Shown here: positions 37,011-46,713 of the stretch, in pieces | Numbering within the stretch: the first letter of the stretch is position 1 | Layout: each line of letters opens with the position of its first letter | NCBI RefSeq assembly: GCF_030385785.1 | Contig: NZ_JAUEDK010000011.1 | Location: forward strand, 1-64,000 | DNA: 64,000 nt | Source of the DNA: Crenobacter oryzisoli | GTDB lineage: Bacteria; Pseudomonadota; Gammaproteobacteria; Burkholderiales; Chromobacteriaceae | Reading direction: 5' to 3' | Translations under genes and position numbers: made by a program | The notes under the pieces: model-generated | Database searches by the model: none | What the model was told of the DNA's origin: nothing | The model's input: only the letters and a program-made list of their open reading frames with translations

Positions 37011-37937
37011 ATGTCCCTGATCGCCTTGCTGGGCGCCACGGAAATCGGCCTGATCTTTGCGCTGGTGGCGCTGGGCGTGCTGATTTCCTTCCGCATCCTG
37101 AATTTCCCCGACCTGACGGCCGACGGTAGCTTCCCGCTGGGCGGCGCCGTGGCCGCCACCCTGATCGCCGGCGGCCACGACCCGTGGCTGGCCACCCTGG
37201 CCGGCACCGTAGCCGGCGGCTTGGCCGGCCTGACCACCGCCTGGCTGAACGTGCGACTCAATATCCTCCAGCTGTTGGCCAGTATCCTGGTGATGATCGC
37301 GCTCTATTCGGTCAACCTGCGCATCATGGGCGCGCCGAACATGCCGCTGATCGGTGCCACCACGGTGTTCAGCCCGTTCATTGCCCAGGCTCCCGACTCG
37401 CAATACCTGATCCAGCCCATGGTGCTGGCGGTGATCGTGGTGATCGCCAAGCTGGCCCTCGATGCCTTCTTTGCCTCGCAGGCCGGGCTCGCGATGCGCG
37501 CCACTGGCGCCAACCCGCGCATGGCCCGCTCGCAAGGCATCCCCACCGACCGTATGGTGCTGATCGGCATGGCGCTCTCCAACGCCTTGATCGCGCTGGC
37601 CGGCGCACTGTACGTGCAGACCCAGGGCGGCGCCGACATCTCGATGGGCATTGGTACCATCGTGGTGGGTCTTGCCGCGGTGATCATCGGCGAGACGCTG
37701 ATCCCCGGCCGCACCATCATGATCGCAACGCTCGCTGCCGTACTCGGCGCGCTGGTTTACCGCCTGTTCATCGCGCTGGCGCTGAACGCCGATTTCATCG
37801 GCCTGCAGGCGCAGGACCTGAACCTGATCACTGCAGCCCTGGTCGGCTTCGCACTGGTGCTGCCGTCGATCAAACGCAAAATCGCCGCCCGACGCTCGGC
37901 ATCGACCAAGAGGAACACCGCCAATGATGCGCGCTAA
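37011..37937 (+). CDS. ABC transporter permease (branched-chain-type fold)
   Basis: Inner-membrane permease of 308 residues with about eight hydrophobic helices (for instance LIALLGATEIGLIFALVALGVLISF, LLASILVMIALYSV and MVLAVIVVIAKLALDAFF). Segments FRILNFPDLTADGSFPLGGAVAATLI and the cytoplasmic GLAMRATGANPRMARSQGIPTDR, the coupling-helix region, are those of BPD_transp_2 permeases that go with TrpX-like binding proteins. It overlaps the ATPase gene by 14 nt. A single permease implies a homodimer in the complex. Confidence 0.9.
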   Translation: MSLIALLGATEIGLIFALVALGVLISFRILNFPDLTADGSFPLGGAVAATLIAGGHDPWLATLAGTVAGGLAGLTTAWLNVRLNILQLLASILVMIALYSVNLRIMGAPNMPLIGATTVFSPFIAQAPDSQYLIQPMVLAVIVVIAKLALDAFFASQAGLAMRATGANPRMARSQGIPTDRMVLIGMALSNALIALAGALYVQTQGGADISMGIGTIVVGLAAVIIGETLIPGRTIMIATLAAVLGALVYRLFIALALNADFIGLQAQDLNLITAALVGFALVLPSIKRKIAARRSASTKRNTANDAR

Positions 37938-38718
37938 CGGCCTCTACAAGACCTTCAACCCCGGCACCCCGATCGAGAACCCGGCACTGCGCGGCGCATC
38001 GCTCGATATCCCGCAGGGGCAGTTCGTCACCGTGATTGGCTCGAACGGTGCCGGCAAGTCGACCTTTCTCAATGCCATCAGCGGCGATCTGATCGTCGAC
38101 CAGGGCACGATCGAAATCGCCGGGCGCGATGTCACCCGTCTGTCAGCCTGGCAGCGCGCCGGACTGGTCGCGCGCGTGTTCCAGGACCCGATGGCCGGCA
38201 CCTGCGAGGCACTGACCATCGAGGAGAACCTGGCCATCGCCTGGCAGCGCGGCGAAAAACGCGGCCTGAGGGGTTCTCTGAACAGCTCGTTGCGCAGCCT
38301 GTTCCGCGACAAGCTTGCAACGCTGAAGCTGGGCTTGGAGAACCGCCTCACCGACCACATGGGCCTCTTGTCCGGCGGGCAGCGCCAGGCAGTCAGCCTG
38401 CTGATGGCCTCGCTCAAACCGTCGCAGATCCTGTTGCTCGACGAGCACACCGCCGCGCTCGATCCAAAGACCGCTGCCTTCGTGCTGGAGCTGACCGACC
38501 AGATCGTACGCGAGAACAAGCTGACCGCCATGATGGTGACGCACTCGATGCGCCAGGCGCTCGATCACGGCGACCGCACTGTGATGCTGCATCAGGGCCG
38601 GGTGGTGCTCGATGTCGCCGGCGCCGATCGGGCCAAGATGGACGTCCCCGATCTGCTGGCAATGTTCGAACGCACTCGCGGTGAAGCGCTGGCCGACGAC
38701 GCGCTGCTGCTCGGCTAA
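37924..38718 (+). CDS. ABC transporter ATP-binding protein
   Basis: ATPase of 264 residues powering the importer. Walker A GSNGAGKSTFL (about 37-47), Q-loop VFQDPMAGT (about 86), signature LLSGGQRQAVSLLMA (about 141-155), Walker B ILLLDEHTAALDP (about 164-176, with His replacing the usual Pro of DEPT), and the switch His in MMVTHSMRQAL (about 198). Its start lies inside the permease gene, so the two are translationally coupled. The last gene of the operon; no obvious terminator with a T run follows. Confidence 0.92.
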   Translation: MMRANGLYKTFNPGTPIENPALRGASLDIPQGQFVTVIGSNGAGKSTFLNAISGDLIVDQGTIEIAGRDVTRLSAWQRAGLVARVFQDPMAGTCEALTIEENLAIAWQRGEKRGLRGSLNSSLRSLFRDKLATLKLGLENRLTDHMGLLSGGQRQAVSLLMASLKPSQILLLDEHTAALDPKTAAFVLELTDQIVRENKLTAMMVTHSMRQALDHGDRTVMLHQGRVVLDVAGADRAKMDVPDLLAMFERTRGEALADDALLLG

Positions 38719-38852
38719 GTCCCGCCTCCGTCCCCGCCCGACGGCGGGGACGCTCCCCTTCTACAAAAGCGACACAAAACTCGGACGCAAGCGGGTTGGC
38801 CGAGCGCCGCCAACGGCGTATCGTAAGCGCTCTATCCCAAAAGGAGTGCTTC

Positions 38853-39545
38853 ATGCGTACGCTTTATCCCGTCCTGTTGACCACAGCCCTACTCGCCCCT
38901 GTCTACGCCGTTGCCGCCGAGGCGACCGTCGTTAGCCTGAGCGGTCAGGCGCAACGCGAGGTCGACAATGACGAGACCAGCGTCGTGTTGTACGCACAGG
39001 AAAACAACAGCAGCCCTGCCCGTCTCGCCGATAGCCTCAATCGCACGCTCAAGCGTGCACTGGCCGATGCCAGCGTGGTTAAAACGGTCGAGGCCAGCAG
39101 CGGCCAGGCCAATACTTGGCCGCACTACGACAAGAACGGCAAGATCAACGGCTGGCAGGGCCGCGGCGAGATCCGCATGAAGAGCCGCGACAGTGCCGCG
39201 CTTGCTGAACTGACCGGCAAGCTGCAGAGCTACTTGCAGCTGGAACGGGTCAGCTTCAGCGTGTCCGATGCGGCACGCCGTCAGACCGAAGCGACGCTGA
39301 TTCCAGAGGCGATCCGCGAGCTGAACAGCCGCGCCAGCGCGGTCGGCAAGGCGATAGGCAAGCCGGCGCTAACCATCAAGGAACTGAATATCGGCGAGAG
39401 CCGCGACATCGGCCCGCGCCCGATGATGGCAATGGCCAAGTTCGCCGGCGCAGACGCCGCACCGGAACAGGTCACCGCACCGAGCTGGGAAGCCGGCAAG
39501 AGCACCATTTCGGTTCAGGTATCCGGCAAAGTAGAATTGCGTTGA
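38853..39545 (+). CDS. SIMPL-domain (DUF541) periplasmic protein
   Basis: Exported protein of 230 residues. Signal peptide RTLYPVLLTTALLAPVYAVAAEA (cleavage near 21-23). The mature part carries the SIMPL-domain pattern: VVSLSGQAQREVDNDETSVVLYAQ, LNRTLKRALADAS, VKTVEASSGQANTWPHYDKNGKI, GWQGRGEIRMKSRDSAALAEL and later LIPEAIRELNSRASAVGKAIG. The family has no settled function; some members affect stress resistance or signalling. AAGGAG at 38841-38846 fixes the start. Monocistronic. A one-mismatch copy of the dispersed 10-mer (GTTGGCCGAG, 38795-38804) lies in its upstream region. Confidence 0.88.
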   Translation: MRTLYPVLLTTALLAPVYAVAAEATVVSLSGQAQREVDNDETSVVLYAQENNSSPARLADSLNRTLKRALADASVVKTVEASSGQANTWPHYDKNGKINGWQGRGEIRMKSRDSAALAELTGKLQSYLQLERVSFSVSDAARRQTEATLIPEAIRELNSRASAVGKAIGKPALTIKELNIGESRDIGPRPMMAMAKFAGADAAPEQVTAPSWEAGKSTISVQVSGKVELR

Positions 39546-39627
39546 TCAACAGGCCTATTCGGGCGGCAACCTGAATATAATTAAGCAAGCCGTGCCCAGA
39601 ACTTCAGCGCAACCGACCCAAACCATC

Positions 39628-40242
39628 ATGAAACTGATTGCATCGCTGACCAGCCCGTTTGCCCGCAAGGTACGCATCGTGCTGCTGGAGAAGAAGATCG
39701 ACTGCCCGCTCGAGGAAGTGCAGCCGTGGATACTGGACAGTCATGTCATCGACCATAACCCGCTGGGTAAGGTACCGGTGCTGATCCTGGACGACGGCAG
39801 CAGCCTGTTCGATTCGCGGGTCATCGTCGAGTTCCTCGATACCATCTCCCCGGTGTCGCGAATCCTCCCGCAGGACAAACGCGCGCTGATCGCGACCCGA
39901 CGCTGGGAGGCACTGGCCGACGGCGTGTGCGATGCGGCTACCGCAATCGTGATCGAACAACGCCGACCGGTCGCACAGCAAAGCGAGGACTGGATCCATC
40001 GTCAGATGCAGAAGGTGGAACGGGGGCTGGCGATGCTGGCGCACGACCTGGGCGACCGCCACTGGTGCAATGGTGAGGCCTACAGCTTGGCCGACATCGC
40101 GGTCGGTGTGTGCCTCGGCTACCTCGACTTCCGTTTCCCGGCGATCAACTGGCGGGACCGCTATCCGCGGTTGGCCGAGCTGCAGCTGCGCCTGTCGACC
40201 CGCCCCTCTTTCGTCGACACCGTGCCTCCTCCACATGCCTGA
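39628..40242 (+). CDS. Glutathione S-transferase family protein
   Basis: Cytosolic GST-fold protein of 204 residues. Thioredoxin-like N-terminal domain MKLIASLTSPFARKVRIVLLEKKID (1-25; Ser/Phe near the glutathione site) with the cis-Pro motif NPLGKVPVLILDDG and the glutathione-binding LFDSRVIVEFLD (Asp-Ser). All-helical C-terminal domain has the N-capping motif GEAYSLADIAVGVCLGYLDF (about 147-166). ATG 39628 gives the standard start; an upstream extension of 12 codons is unlikely. The substrate is unknown. Confidence 0.92.
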   Translation: MKLIASLTSPFARKVRIVLLEKKIDCPLEEVQPWILDSHVIDHNPLGKVPVLILDDGSSLFDSRVIVEFLDTISPVSRILPQDKRALIATRRWEALADGVCDAATAIVIEQRRPVAQQSEDWIHRQMQKVERGLAMLAHDLGDRHWCNGEAYSLADIAVGVCLGYLDFRFPAINWRDRYPRLAELQLRLSTRPSFVDTVPPPHA

Positions 40243-40264
40243 ACCGCAGCCGGGCAAGATGACG

Positions 40265-40294
40265 ACAGCCGCCCCTCGGGTCGGCTGTTTGTTT
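40265..40294 (+). terminator. Terminator of the GST gene
   Basis: ACAGCCG (40265-40271) pairs with CGGCTGT (40282-40288), followed by TTGTTTG. Confidence 0.7.
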
Positions 40295-40310
40295 GTGCAG
40301 TGCCAATGAA

Positions 40311-40335
40311 AAAACGGAGGGGATAATCCCCTCCG
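40311..40335 (-). terminator. Terminator of the porin gene
   Basis: CGGAGGGGA (40315-40323), loop TAA, TCCCCTCCG (40327-40335); on the minus strand a T run follows (complement of AAAAAA before 40315). Starts 40 nt after the porin stop, facing the GST terminator. Confidence 0.85.
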
Positions 40336-40374
40336 ACAATTGACTGACTTGTCAAACGACTGGAACGGTACGGC

Positions 40375-41490
40375 TTAGAACCAGTGTTGCAGCGACACCG
40401 AGGTGGTGCGCTGTTTCTGGATACCGGTCTGGTTGAGCGGCGAACCGTCGGTGTAGCTGGTATAGCCATTGCCTATGTTCAGCGAGCCAAACTCCAGCGA
40501 AGCGGTAGTGCGCTTGGACAGCGCGTAGTCGAGACCAAGGATGTACTGCCAATAACCGCTATTGCCGATGCTGGTGTCGCCGTTATTGCCATCCTTCACA
40601 TTCCAGCCCTTGGAATAGGTGACGCGCGGGATCAGCGGTCCGAAGCTGTAGGCCACGGTGATGGCAGCCTCTTGGGTCTTCAGGCTGTTCGGCTGGAACG
40701 GAAAGGTCGATGCGCTGTCGGCGGCACCGGTGGTTTCGTTGTAGTAGTAGCGGTCGCCCCAGCCCCAGCCGCGCGCCTGTTGATACGCCAAGGTCAGCAA
40801 CAGGTTGTTAGCGTTGTAGCCCCCCATCAGGGTGCTGGCATAGGCATCCTTGCCCGAACCGTTGGAGTTGGTGCGGTGATCGTAGCCGTACTGCGCGAAG
40901 AAACCAGCATTGTTGTAGTTCAGACCGGCTGCCCACATGTCGCTGGCTTTCTGGGTGCTGCCGGCAGGGGCGGTCTTCTTCTCACCGAAGCCGTATTGCA
41001 GGCTGCCGTTGAAACCGGCGAAGGTCGGCGAATCATAGCGGATGCTGTTGTTCGGGCGACCGGCGGTACGCTCGAAGATATCGAGTGCGTTGGCACCGTT
41101 GCTGTTGCTGCCGACATCGAGGTTGTACATGTCGCGCTGCGGATTTGTCAGCTTACCGAGACGTACCTTACCGAAGTTGCCCTGCAGGCCAACGAAGGTA
41201 TCACGGGTCGCGAAGGTGCTGTTGCCGTTTTGCGGATTACCAGTGCCATCCACGATTATATAGTTCTCGACCTGCCAGATCGCCTTCAAGCCGCTGCCCA
41301 GATCCTCGTCGCCCTTGAAGCCGATCCAGGACAGGTAATCCTCAACGCGGTTGGTCGAGGTAGTGGTGCCGTCTTTCAGTTGGACGTGATCGTTTTCCAG
41401 ACCGGCATTGATGCGGCCGTAGATGGTCACGTCGGCCATAGCCGCCATCGGCAGCGCCATCACTGCCAGGGCCAGAATGCGTTGCTTCAT
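40375..41490 (-). CDS. Gram-negative outer-membrane porin
   Basis: Trimeric general porin of about 371 residues. Signal peptide KQRILALAVMALPMAAMADV (cleavage after AMA). The mature protein begins VTIYGRINAGLEND, the hallmark of betaproteobacterial porins, and contains SWIGFKGDEDLGSGLKAIWQVEN, FVGLQGNFGKVRLGKL (loop 3 region), many alternating aromatic strands and a C-terminal TSVSLQHWF with terminal Phe for Bam recognition. ATG 41490 follows GGAGGAAG; a TTG six bases upstream is not needed. The lower GC of the gene (about 58% by eye) is usual for porins. Confidence 0.95.
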   Translation of the reverse strand: MKQRILALAVMALPMAAMADVTIYGRINAGLENDHVQLKDGTTTSTNRVEDYLSWIGFKGDEDLGSGLKAIWQVENYIIVDGTGNPQNGNSTFATRDTFVGLQGNFGKVRLGKLTNPQRDMYNLDVGSNSNGANALDIFERTAGRPNNSIRYDSPTFAGFNGSLQYGFGEKKTAPAGSTQKASDMWAAGLNYNNAGFFAQYGYDHRTNSNGSGKDAYASTLMGGYNANNLLLTLAYQQARGWGWGDRYYYNETTGAADSASTFPFQPNSLKTQEAAITVAYSFGPLIPRVTYSKGWNVKDGNNGDTSIGNSGYWQYILGLDYALSKRTTASLEFGSLNIGNGYTSYTDGSPLNQTGIQKQRTTSVSLQHWF

Positions 41491-41752
41491 CTCCAAACTT
41501 CCTCCATTGCGTCATCGTTGTAATAAGTCTTCCACCACACCAAGAATCTTAAGGCATAACTAAAAGACATTCGCGACACTATAAAGGGATGAAGAAAAGC
41601 GCTTCAACAGCATCATTTCCAAATCACGATAAAGCCTTTTCCATTAGGTGTTGGGAAATGGAACCCCATAAAAAACAATATCTTAACATCAATTTTCTTG
41701 ACGTAAAATCACAACACATTTTGTTAATTTGGAAGCGAGTTCCGCATAATGA
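41491..41752. other. AT-rich promoter region of the porin
   Basis: About 260 bp, clearly AT-richer than the surroundings, with several A/T runs and no credible gene. A highly expressed porin promoter is expected here; I could not settle on a single -35/-10 pair. Confidence 0.4.
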
Positions 41753-41780
41753 AAAAGCCTTCCCGAGTGGGAAGGCTTTT
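41753..41780. terminator. Bidirectional terminator after htpG
   Basis: AAAAGCCTTCCC (41753-41764), loop GAGT, GGGAAGGCTTTT (41769-41780). A 12-bp perfect stem with A/T tails, 20 nt after the htpG stop. Confidence 0.92.
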
Positions 41781-41800
41781 CACCGACACCAAGCTGCGAC

Positions 41801-43708
41801 TTAGGCAGACAGCTCGAGCATCAGGCTGTTGATACGCTTGACGAAGCCGGCCGGATCGTCGAGTTTGCCGCCTTCGGCAAGCAGGGCCTGGTCGAACAGC
41901 ACGTGGGCCAGATCGCTGGCACGGGCTTCGTCCTGTTCGCTGGCCAGGCGCTTCACCAAGAGGTGCTGCGGGTTGATCTCCAGCGTCGGGCGACTCTCCT
42001 TCGGCAGGGCTTGGCCGGCAGCCTTCAACAGGCGCTCCAGGTGAGCGCTCATGTCGTTCTCGCCAACCACCAGGCAGGCGGGGCTATCGATCAGGCGGGC
42101 AGTGGCACGCACGTCGGCTACCTTGTCGGCGAGTGCGGTCTTGAGGCGGTCGACTACCGGCCGTGCGTTTTCCTCGGCCGCCTGCTGCGCTTCCTTGTCG
42201 GCCTCATCGTCCAGCGCGCCCAGGTCGAGCGAGCCCTTGGCCACCGACACCAGCGCCTTGCCGTCGAACTCGGTCAGCGACGCAGCCAGCCATTCGTCGA
42301 CGCGGTCGCTCAGCAGCAGCACCTCGACCCCCTTCTTGCGGAACACTTCCAGGTGCGGGCTGTTCTTCGCCGCGGCGTAGCTGTCGGCGGTGATGAAGTA
42401 GATCTTGTCCTGGCCTTCCTTCATTCGGCCAACGTAATCGCTCAGGCTGACCACCTGGGCATCGCTGTCGCCATGGGTGGTGGCGAAGCGCAGCAGTTTG
42501 GCAATGCGTTCCTTGTTGGCGAAGTCCTCGCCAACGCCCTCCTTCAGCACCTGACCGAACTCTTTCCAGAAGCTGGTGTAGTCGTCGGCGCGGTTGGTGG
42601 CCAGGTCTTCCAGCAGACCCAGCACCTTCTTCACGCAGCCGGCGCGGATCGTGTCGATGTCGCGGCTCTGCTGCAGGATTTCGCGGCTGACGTTCAGCGG
42701 CAGGTCGCTGCTGTCGATCACCCCGCGCACGAAGCGCAGGTAGTGCGGCATCAGCTTCTCGGTGTCTTCCATGATGAACACGCGGCGCACGTAGAGCTTG
42801 ATGCCCTGCTTGCGCTCGCGCTCATACAGGTCGAACGGTGCACGCGCCGGGATGTACAACAGTTCGGTGTATTCCTGACGGCCCTCGACGCGGGCATGGC
42901 TCCATGCCAACGGGTCGGTGAAGTCATGGGCGACGTGCTTGTAGAACTCCTTGTACTGCTCGTCGCTGATGTCGTTCTTGCTGCGCGTCCACAGTGCGGA
43001 AGCCTGGTTGACCGCCTCGAGTTCGTCCGATTCGACCGGCTGGCCGTCCTCGCCATAGCTCGGCGCCTTCTTCATCTCGATCGGGATGGAGATGTGGTCG
43101 GAGTAGGTGCGCACGATCTGGCGCAGCTTCCATTCGGACAGGAATTCGTCCTCGCCGTCCTTCAGGTGCAGCACGATCTCGGTGCCGCGGCCCGGCTTGT
43201 CGACGCTCTCGATGCTGTACTCGCCCTCGCCGGCCGACTCCCAGCGCACCGCTTCGCTGGCCGGCTGGCCGGCGCGGCGGGTGGTGACGGTGACCTTGTC
43301 GGCGACGATGAACGCCGAGTAGAAGCCCACGCCGAACTGACCGATCAGGTTGGCATCCTTCTTGTCGTCGCCGGTCAGCGACTCGAAGAAGGCCTTGGTA
43401 CCGGACTTGGCGATGGTGCCGAGGTGGTCGATCACCTCTTCGCGGCTCATGCCGATGCCGTTGTCGGCGATGGTGACGGTACGGTTGTCCGCATCGACGC
43501 TGATGCGAATCTTCAGTTCGGCGTCCTGCTCGAACAACTCGGGGCGGGCGATCGCCTCGAAGCGCAGCTTGTCTGCGGCGTCGGACGCGTTCGATACCAG
43601 TTCGCGGAGGAAGATCTCCTTGTTCGAGTACAAGGAGTGGATCATCAGCTGCAGCAGCTGTTTGACTTCGGTCTGAAAGCCCAGGGTTTGTTTTGCGCTC
43701 ATGGACAT
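41801..43708 (-). CDS. htpG: Chaperone HtpG (Hsp90)
   Basis: ATP-dependent chaperone of 635 residues. The N-terminal GHKL ATPase domain shows [18 protein letters not shown] (about 35-52), [25 protein letters not shown] (about 81-105) and [19 protein letters not shown]. The middle domain has [19 protein letters not shown] with the catalytic Arg, and a C-terminal dimerisation domain follows. Full length. A sigma-32-like promoter precedes it, as for dnaK and grpE. bluB lies upstream on the same strand. Confidence 0.98.
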   Translation of the reverse strand: MSMSAKQTLGFQTEVKQLLQLMIHSLYSNKEIFLRELVSNASDAADKLRFEAIARPELFEQDAELKIRISVDADNRTVTIADNGIGMSREEVIDHLGTIAKSGTKAFFESLTGDDKKDANLIGQFGVGFYSAFIVADKVTVTTRRAGQPASEAVRWESAGEGEYSIESVDKPGRGTEIVLHLKDGEDEFLSEWKLRQIVRTYSDHISIPIEMKKAPSYGEDGQPVESDELEAVNQASALWTRSKNDISDEQYKEFYKHVAHDFTDPLAWSHARVEGRQEYTELLYIPARAPFDLYERERKQGIKLYVRRVFIMEDTEKLMPHYLRFVRGVIDSSDLPLNVSREILQQSRDIDTIRAGCVKKVLGLLEDLATNRADDYTSFWKEFGQVLKEGVGEDFANKERIAKLLRFATTHGDSDAQVVSLSDYVGRMKEGQDKIYFITADSYAAAKNSPHLEVFRKKGVEVLLLSDRVDEWLAASLTEFDGKALVSVAKGSLDLGALDDEADKEAQQAAEENARPVVDRLKTALADKVADVRATARLIDSPACLVVGENDMSAHLERLLKAAGQALPKESRPTLEINPQHLLVKRLASEQDEARASDLAHVLFDQALLAEGGKLDDPAGFVKRINSLMLELSA

Positions 43709-43736
43709 CGAGACAGGTTGGTTGAAGATATGCAGC

Positions 43737-43763
43737 AGATAGGGACTAAACAGCGCTTTTCAA
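43737..43763 (-). promoter_or_regulatory. htpG: Sigma-32-like promoter of htpG
   Basis: TTGAA (complement of 43759-43763), 14-nt spacer, CCCTATCT (complement of 43737-43744), 29 nt before the start codon. The -10 is close to the heat-shock consensus CCCCATNT. Confidence 0.6.
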
Positions 43764-43787
43764 TGCCGAATCGCTTTCCTCTCCCAC

Positions 43788-44435
43788 CTAGATGTCAGCC
43801 GGCCATGTGTTCTCGGCGACCAGCGTCTCGAGCGCCTGGCGATGCGCCCAGTTTTCCAGCTCCAGCATCGGCTTGGGATAAAAGGCCGGCACATGGCCAA
43901 GGCACAGCACCGCGACCGCCTTTGCGCCGGGTGGCAGCCCCAACAAGGCGCCCAGTTGCTGCGGATCGAACAGCGACACCCACCCCATGCCCAGCCCTTC
44001 TGCTCGGGCGGCCAGCCACAGGTTCTGGATGGCACAGGCGACCGAGGCAAGATCCATCTCCGGCAGCGTGCGTCGGCCGAATACATGCCGCTCGCGGCCA
44101 TCCATCAGCGCCGCGACCAACAGCTCGCCACATTCCAGAATGCCCTCCACCTTCAGGCGCATGAAGTCGTCGCTGCGCTCGCCCAGTTGTTCGGCGGTCT
44201 GCTGCCGCTCGGCTTCGACCAGCGCGTGGATTTGGCCGCGCAATGCCCGGTCGGTGATGCGGATAAACCGCCAGGGCTGCATGAAGCCGACGCTGGGCGC
44301 GAAATGGGCCGCCTGCAGCAGCCGGGCCAGCACGTCGGGGTCGACCGGATCGGGCAGGAAGTGGCGCATGTCTCGCCGCTCCTGGATGACTCGGTAGACG
44401 GTGGCAATTTCTTCGGGGCTGTAGCGATGGCTCAT
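43788..44435 (-). CDS. bluB: 5,6-dimethylbenzimidazole synthase
   Basis: Flavin-destructase of the nitroreductase fold (215 residues) that converts reduced FMN to DMB, the lower ligand of cobalamin. Diagnostic segments: VIQERRDMRHFLPDPVDPDV LARLLQAAHFAPSVGFMQPW (about 16-55), the region with RRTLPEMDLASVACAIQNLW LAARAEGLGMGWVSLFDP and PKPMLELENWAHR near the end. No other cobalamin gene is in the window, and no cobalamin riboswitch was recognised upstream. Confidence 0.92.
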   Translation of the reverse strand: MSHRYSPEEIATVYRVIQERRDMRHFLPDPVDPDVLARLLQAAHFAPSVGFMQPWRFIRITDRALRGQIHALVEAERQQTAEQLGERSDDFMRLKVEGILECGELLVAALMDGRERHVFGRRTLPEMDLASVACAIQNLWLAARAEGLGMGWVSLFDPQQLGALLGLPPGAKAVAVLCLGHVPAFYPKPMLELENWAHRQALETLVAENTWPADI

Positions 44436-44560
44436 GACAGACGGACGATGGGGAATAAAGATTCACGACACCTAACGCGCCAACCGGCCCACGGTGCACA
44501 CCACCGGGACGAACGACAGCTGTCGCGTTTCTGCCAATAGCAACACGCCGCAGCAAAGAC

Positions 44561-44589
44561 AAAGGGCCCCGCCGTAGCGGAGCCCTTTT
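44561..44589 (-). terminator. Terminator of rpsT
   Basis: AAAGGGC and CCGC pair with GCGG and GCCCTTT around CGTA with one mismatch, 22 nt after the rpsT stop. The minus strand continues TGTCTTTG. Confidence 0.75.
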
Positions 44590-44610
44590 GCATAATCTTG
44601 CCTGTGGCGA

Positions 44611-44877
44611 TTAGGCAGCCATGGCCTTGACTTGCGCGGACAGACGGCTCTTGTGGCGAGCAGCCTTGTTCTTGTGGAACACGCCTTTGTCAGCGATGCG
44701 GTCGAGCACCTTGGTCGACTGCTGGAAAACGACCTGAGCGGCAGCCTTGTCGCCGGCTTCAACGGCCTTGATCACTTTCTTCACTGCGGTACGGAACGCA
44801 GTACGCAGGCTGGCGTTATGCGCGCGCTGCTTGAGAGCCTGGCGTGCACGCTTGCGAGCTTGTGCGCTGTTTGCCAT
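44611..44877 (-). CDS. rpsT: 30S ribosomal protein S20
   Basis: Binds 16S rRNA in the body of the small subunit. 88 residues; begins [20 protein letters not shown] and is rich in Lys/Arg/Ala throughout, with [19 protein letters not shown] and the end [26 protein letters not shown] precedes the ATG. It is divergent from murJ, as in other Neisseriales. Confidence 0.98.
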   Translation of the reverse strand: MANSAQARKRARQALKQRAHNASLRTAFRTAVKKVIKAVEAGDKAAAQVVFQQSTKVLDRIADKGVFHKNKAARHKSRLSAQVKAMAA

Positions 44878-44913
44878 GGAAAATCTCCTGATGAGCGGAT
44901 TCTGAAACGGCCG

Positions 44914-44942
44914 ATTTTAAGCCCTAAACCAAGGTTTTGCAA
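44914..44942 (-). promoter_or_regulatory. rpsT: Sigma-70 promoter of rpsT
   Basis: TTGCAA (44937-44942), 17-nt spacer, TAAAAT (complement of 44914-44919), about 37 nt before the rpsT start. Good match to consensus. Confidence 0.6.
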
Positions 44943-45065
44943 CAACAAACCCGGACGCGTAAACTCACGCGCTTGTCCAGCGTTATGAGCGTGTCGGCCG
45001 GCGGCGCAGGCACGCCCCCGACAGCTTTCCAACCCTCAATATCTCCCACGCAATCGGGACCTTGC

Positions 45066-46601
45066 ATGAATCTACTCAAGGCGCTGGCCACGGTCAGCAG
45101 CATGACCCTGGTGTCGCGCATCCTCGGCTTTGCCCGTGACGCGATCATCGCTCGGGTATTCGGGGCCAGCGTTGCCACCGATGCCTTCTACGTGGCGTTC
45201 AAACTACCCAACCTGCTGCGGCGCATCTTCGCCGAAGGCGCGTTCTCGCAGGCCTTCGTGCCGGTGCTGGCCGAATACAAGCAGCAGCGAACCGACGACG
45301 AGACCCGCCATTTTCTCGCCCATATCGCCGGGCTGTTATCACTGATCCTGCTGATCGTCACCGTGATCGGCATCATCGCCGCCCCAGCGGTAGTGTGGAT
45401 TTCGGCCCCGGGCTTCGCCAACGAGCCGGACAAGTTTGCGCTGACGGTCAAGCTGTTGCAGGTGACCTTTCCGTACATCCTGTTCATCTCGCTGTCGTCG
45501 CTCGCCAGCAGCGTGCTGAACACCTGGAACATGTTCTCGGTACCGGCGTTCACACCGACCTTCCTGAACATTTCCTTCATTATTTGCGCGCTGTTCCTCG
45601 CACCATATTTCCACCCACCTATCATGGTGCTGGGCTGGGGGGTGTTTCTCGGCGGCGTGGCACAGCTCCTTTACCAGCTGCCCTACCTGAAGAAGGTCGG
45701 CATGCTGACTTGGCCGCGGCTGAACCTGAAGGACGCGGCGGTGTGGCGCGTCGTCAAGCAGATGGGACCGGCGATCTTCGGTGTGTCGATCTCGCAGATC
45801 TCGCTGGTGATCAACACCATCTTCGCCTCCTACCTGGTGTCGGGCAGCGTGTCGTGGATGTACTACGCCGACCGGCTGATGGAATTTCCGACGGGCATCC
45901 TCGGCGTGGCGCTCGGCACGATCCTGCTGCCGTCGCTGGCCAAGCACGCCGCCAACCGCTCGCTGGACGAATACTCGAAGCTGCTCGACTGGGGCATCCG
46001 CCTGTCGCTGCTCTTGGCGCTGCCTGCGTCGGTGGCGCTGGCGATCCTGTCCAAGCCGCTGATCGCCACGCTGTTCATGTACGGTAAGTTCAGCGCCTTC
46101 GACGCGGCGATGACGCAGCGCGCGCTGATTGCGTACGCGATCGGCCTAGTCGGGCTGATCCTGGTGAAGGTGCTGGCGCCGGGCTTCTACGCGCGCCAGA
46201 ACATCAAGACCCCGGTGAAGATCGCCATCTTCACGCTGGCGATGACCCAGCTGATGAACCTGGCTTTCGTCTGGCCGCTCAAGCACGCCGGCCTGTCGCT
46301 GGCGATCGGCCTGGGCGCCTGCCTGAACGCCGGTCTGCTGCTGACGCTCTTGATCCGGCACCGCATCTACATGCCGCAGCCAGGCTGGAAGAGCTTTGCC
46401 GGCAAAACGGTAGTGGCCGTTATCGGCATGGCCGTGGTGCTGCTGGTGCTCGACCATCTACTGCCGACCAACTGGCACGGCCATTCCTATGTGCGGGTCG
46501 GCTGGCTGACCACGCTGATCGTCGCCGGTGCGGCGAGCTACTTCGCCTTCCTGTTCGCGCTGGGCTTCCGCTTCAAAGACTTCGCTCGTCGCGAGCACTG
46601 A
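45066..46601 (+). CDS. murJ: Lipid II flippase MurJ
   Basis: Inner-membrane MOP-family flippase (511 residues, about 14 helices) that moves lipid II to the periplasm. The N-terminus [71 protein letters not shown] is highly conserved and includes the Arg residues lining the central cavity. Later motifs are [20 protein letters not shown] and [23 protein letters not shown] 45066 gives this standard start. Essential gene; divergent from rpsT and followed by a GC hairpin. Confidence 0.97.
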   Translation: MNLLKALATVSSMTLVSRILGFARDAIIARVFGASVATDAFYVAFKLPNLLRRIFAEGAFSQAFVPVLAEYKQQRTDDETRHFLAHIAGLLSLILLIVTVIGIIAAPAVVWISAPGFANEPDKFALTVKLLQVTFPYILFISLSSLASSVLNTWNMFSVPAFTPTFLNISFIICALFLAPYFHPPIMVLGWGVFLGGVAQLLYQLPYLKKVGMLTWPRLNLKDAAVWRVVKQMGPAIFGVSISQISLVINTIFASYLVSGSVSWMYYADRLMEFPTGILGVALGTILLPSLAKHAANRSLDEYSKLLDWGIRLSLLLALPASVALAILSKPLIATLFMYGKFSAFDAAMTQRALIAYAIGLVGLILVKVLAPGFYARQNIKTPVKIAIFTLAMTQLMNLAFVWPLKHAGLSLAIGLGACLNAGLLLTLLIRHRIYMPQPGWKSFAGKTVVAVIGMAVVLLVLDHLLPTNWHGHSYVRVGWLTTLIVAGAASYFAFLFALGFRFKDFARREH

Positions 46602-46610
46602 GCGCTCTAG

Positions 46611-46633
46611 AGGGGGTGGCTCTGCCACCCCCT
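46611..46633 (+). terminator. GC hairpin after murJ
   Basis: AGGGGGTGGC (46611-46620), loop TCT, GCCACCCCCT (46624-46633). Ten-bp perfect stem 9 nt after the stop, but no T run. Confidence 0.55.
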
Positions 46634-46686
46634 ACGTCCCGTCTCCCCATCATTCCCTTCCACGTGACGTATCATCAAAGCAGGCT

Positions 46687-46696
46687 TTCGGCCAAC
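46687..46696 (-). repeat. Intergenic copy of the dispersed 10-mer GTTGGCCGAA
   Basis: Exact copy on the minus strand between murJ and the DUF2799 gene, 17 bp before the latter's start codon. Confidence 0.7.
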
Positions 46697-46713
46697 CTGT
46701 TTGATGAGCCGCC

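Noticed and set aside
41589-41804. 71-codon plus-strand frame between porin and htpG
   Set aside because: It runs through the 12-bp htpG terminator hairpin and lies in AT-rich promoter DNA without a ribosome-binding site.
41903-44164. 753-codon open frame antisense to htpG and bluB
   Set aside because: Spans two unrelated genes on the other strand and has no protein-like segments; codon-bias artefact.
44436-44610. Possible cobalamin riboswitch upstream of bluB
   Set aside because: The region lacks the conserved B12-box and the required paired elements; it mainly holds the rpsT terminator.
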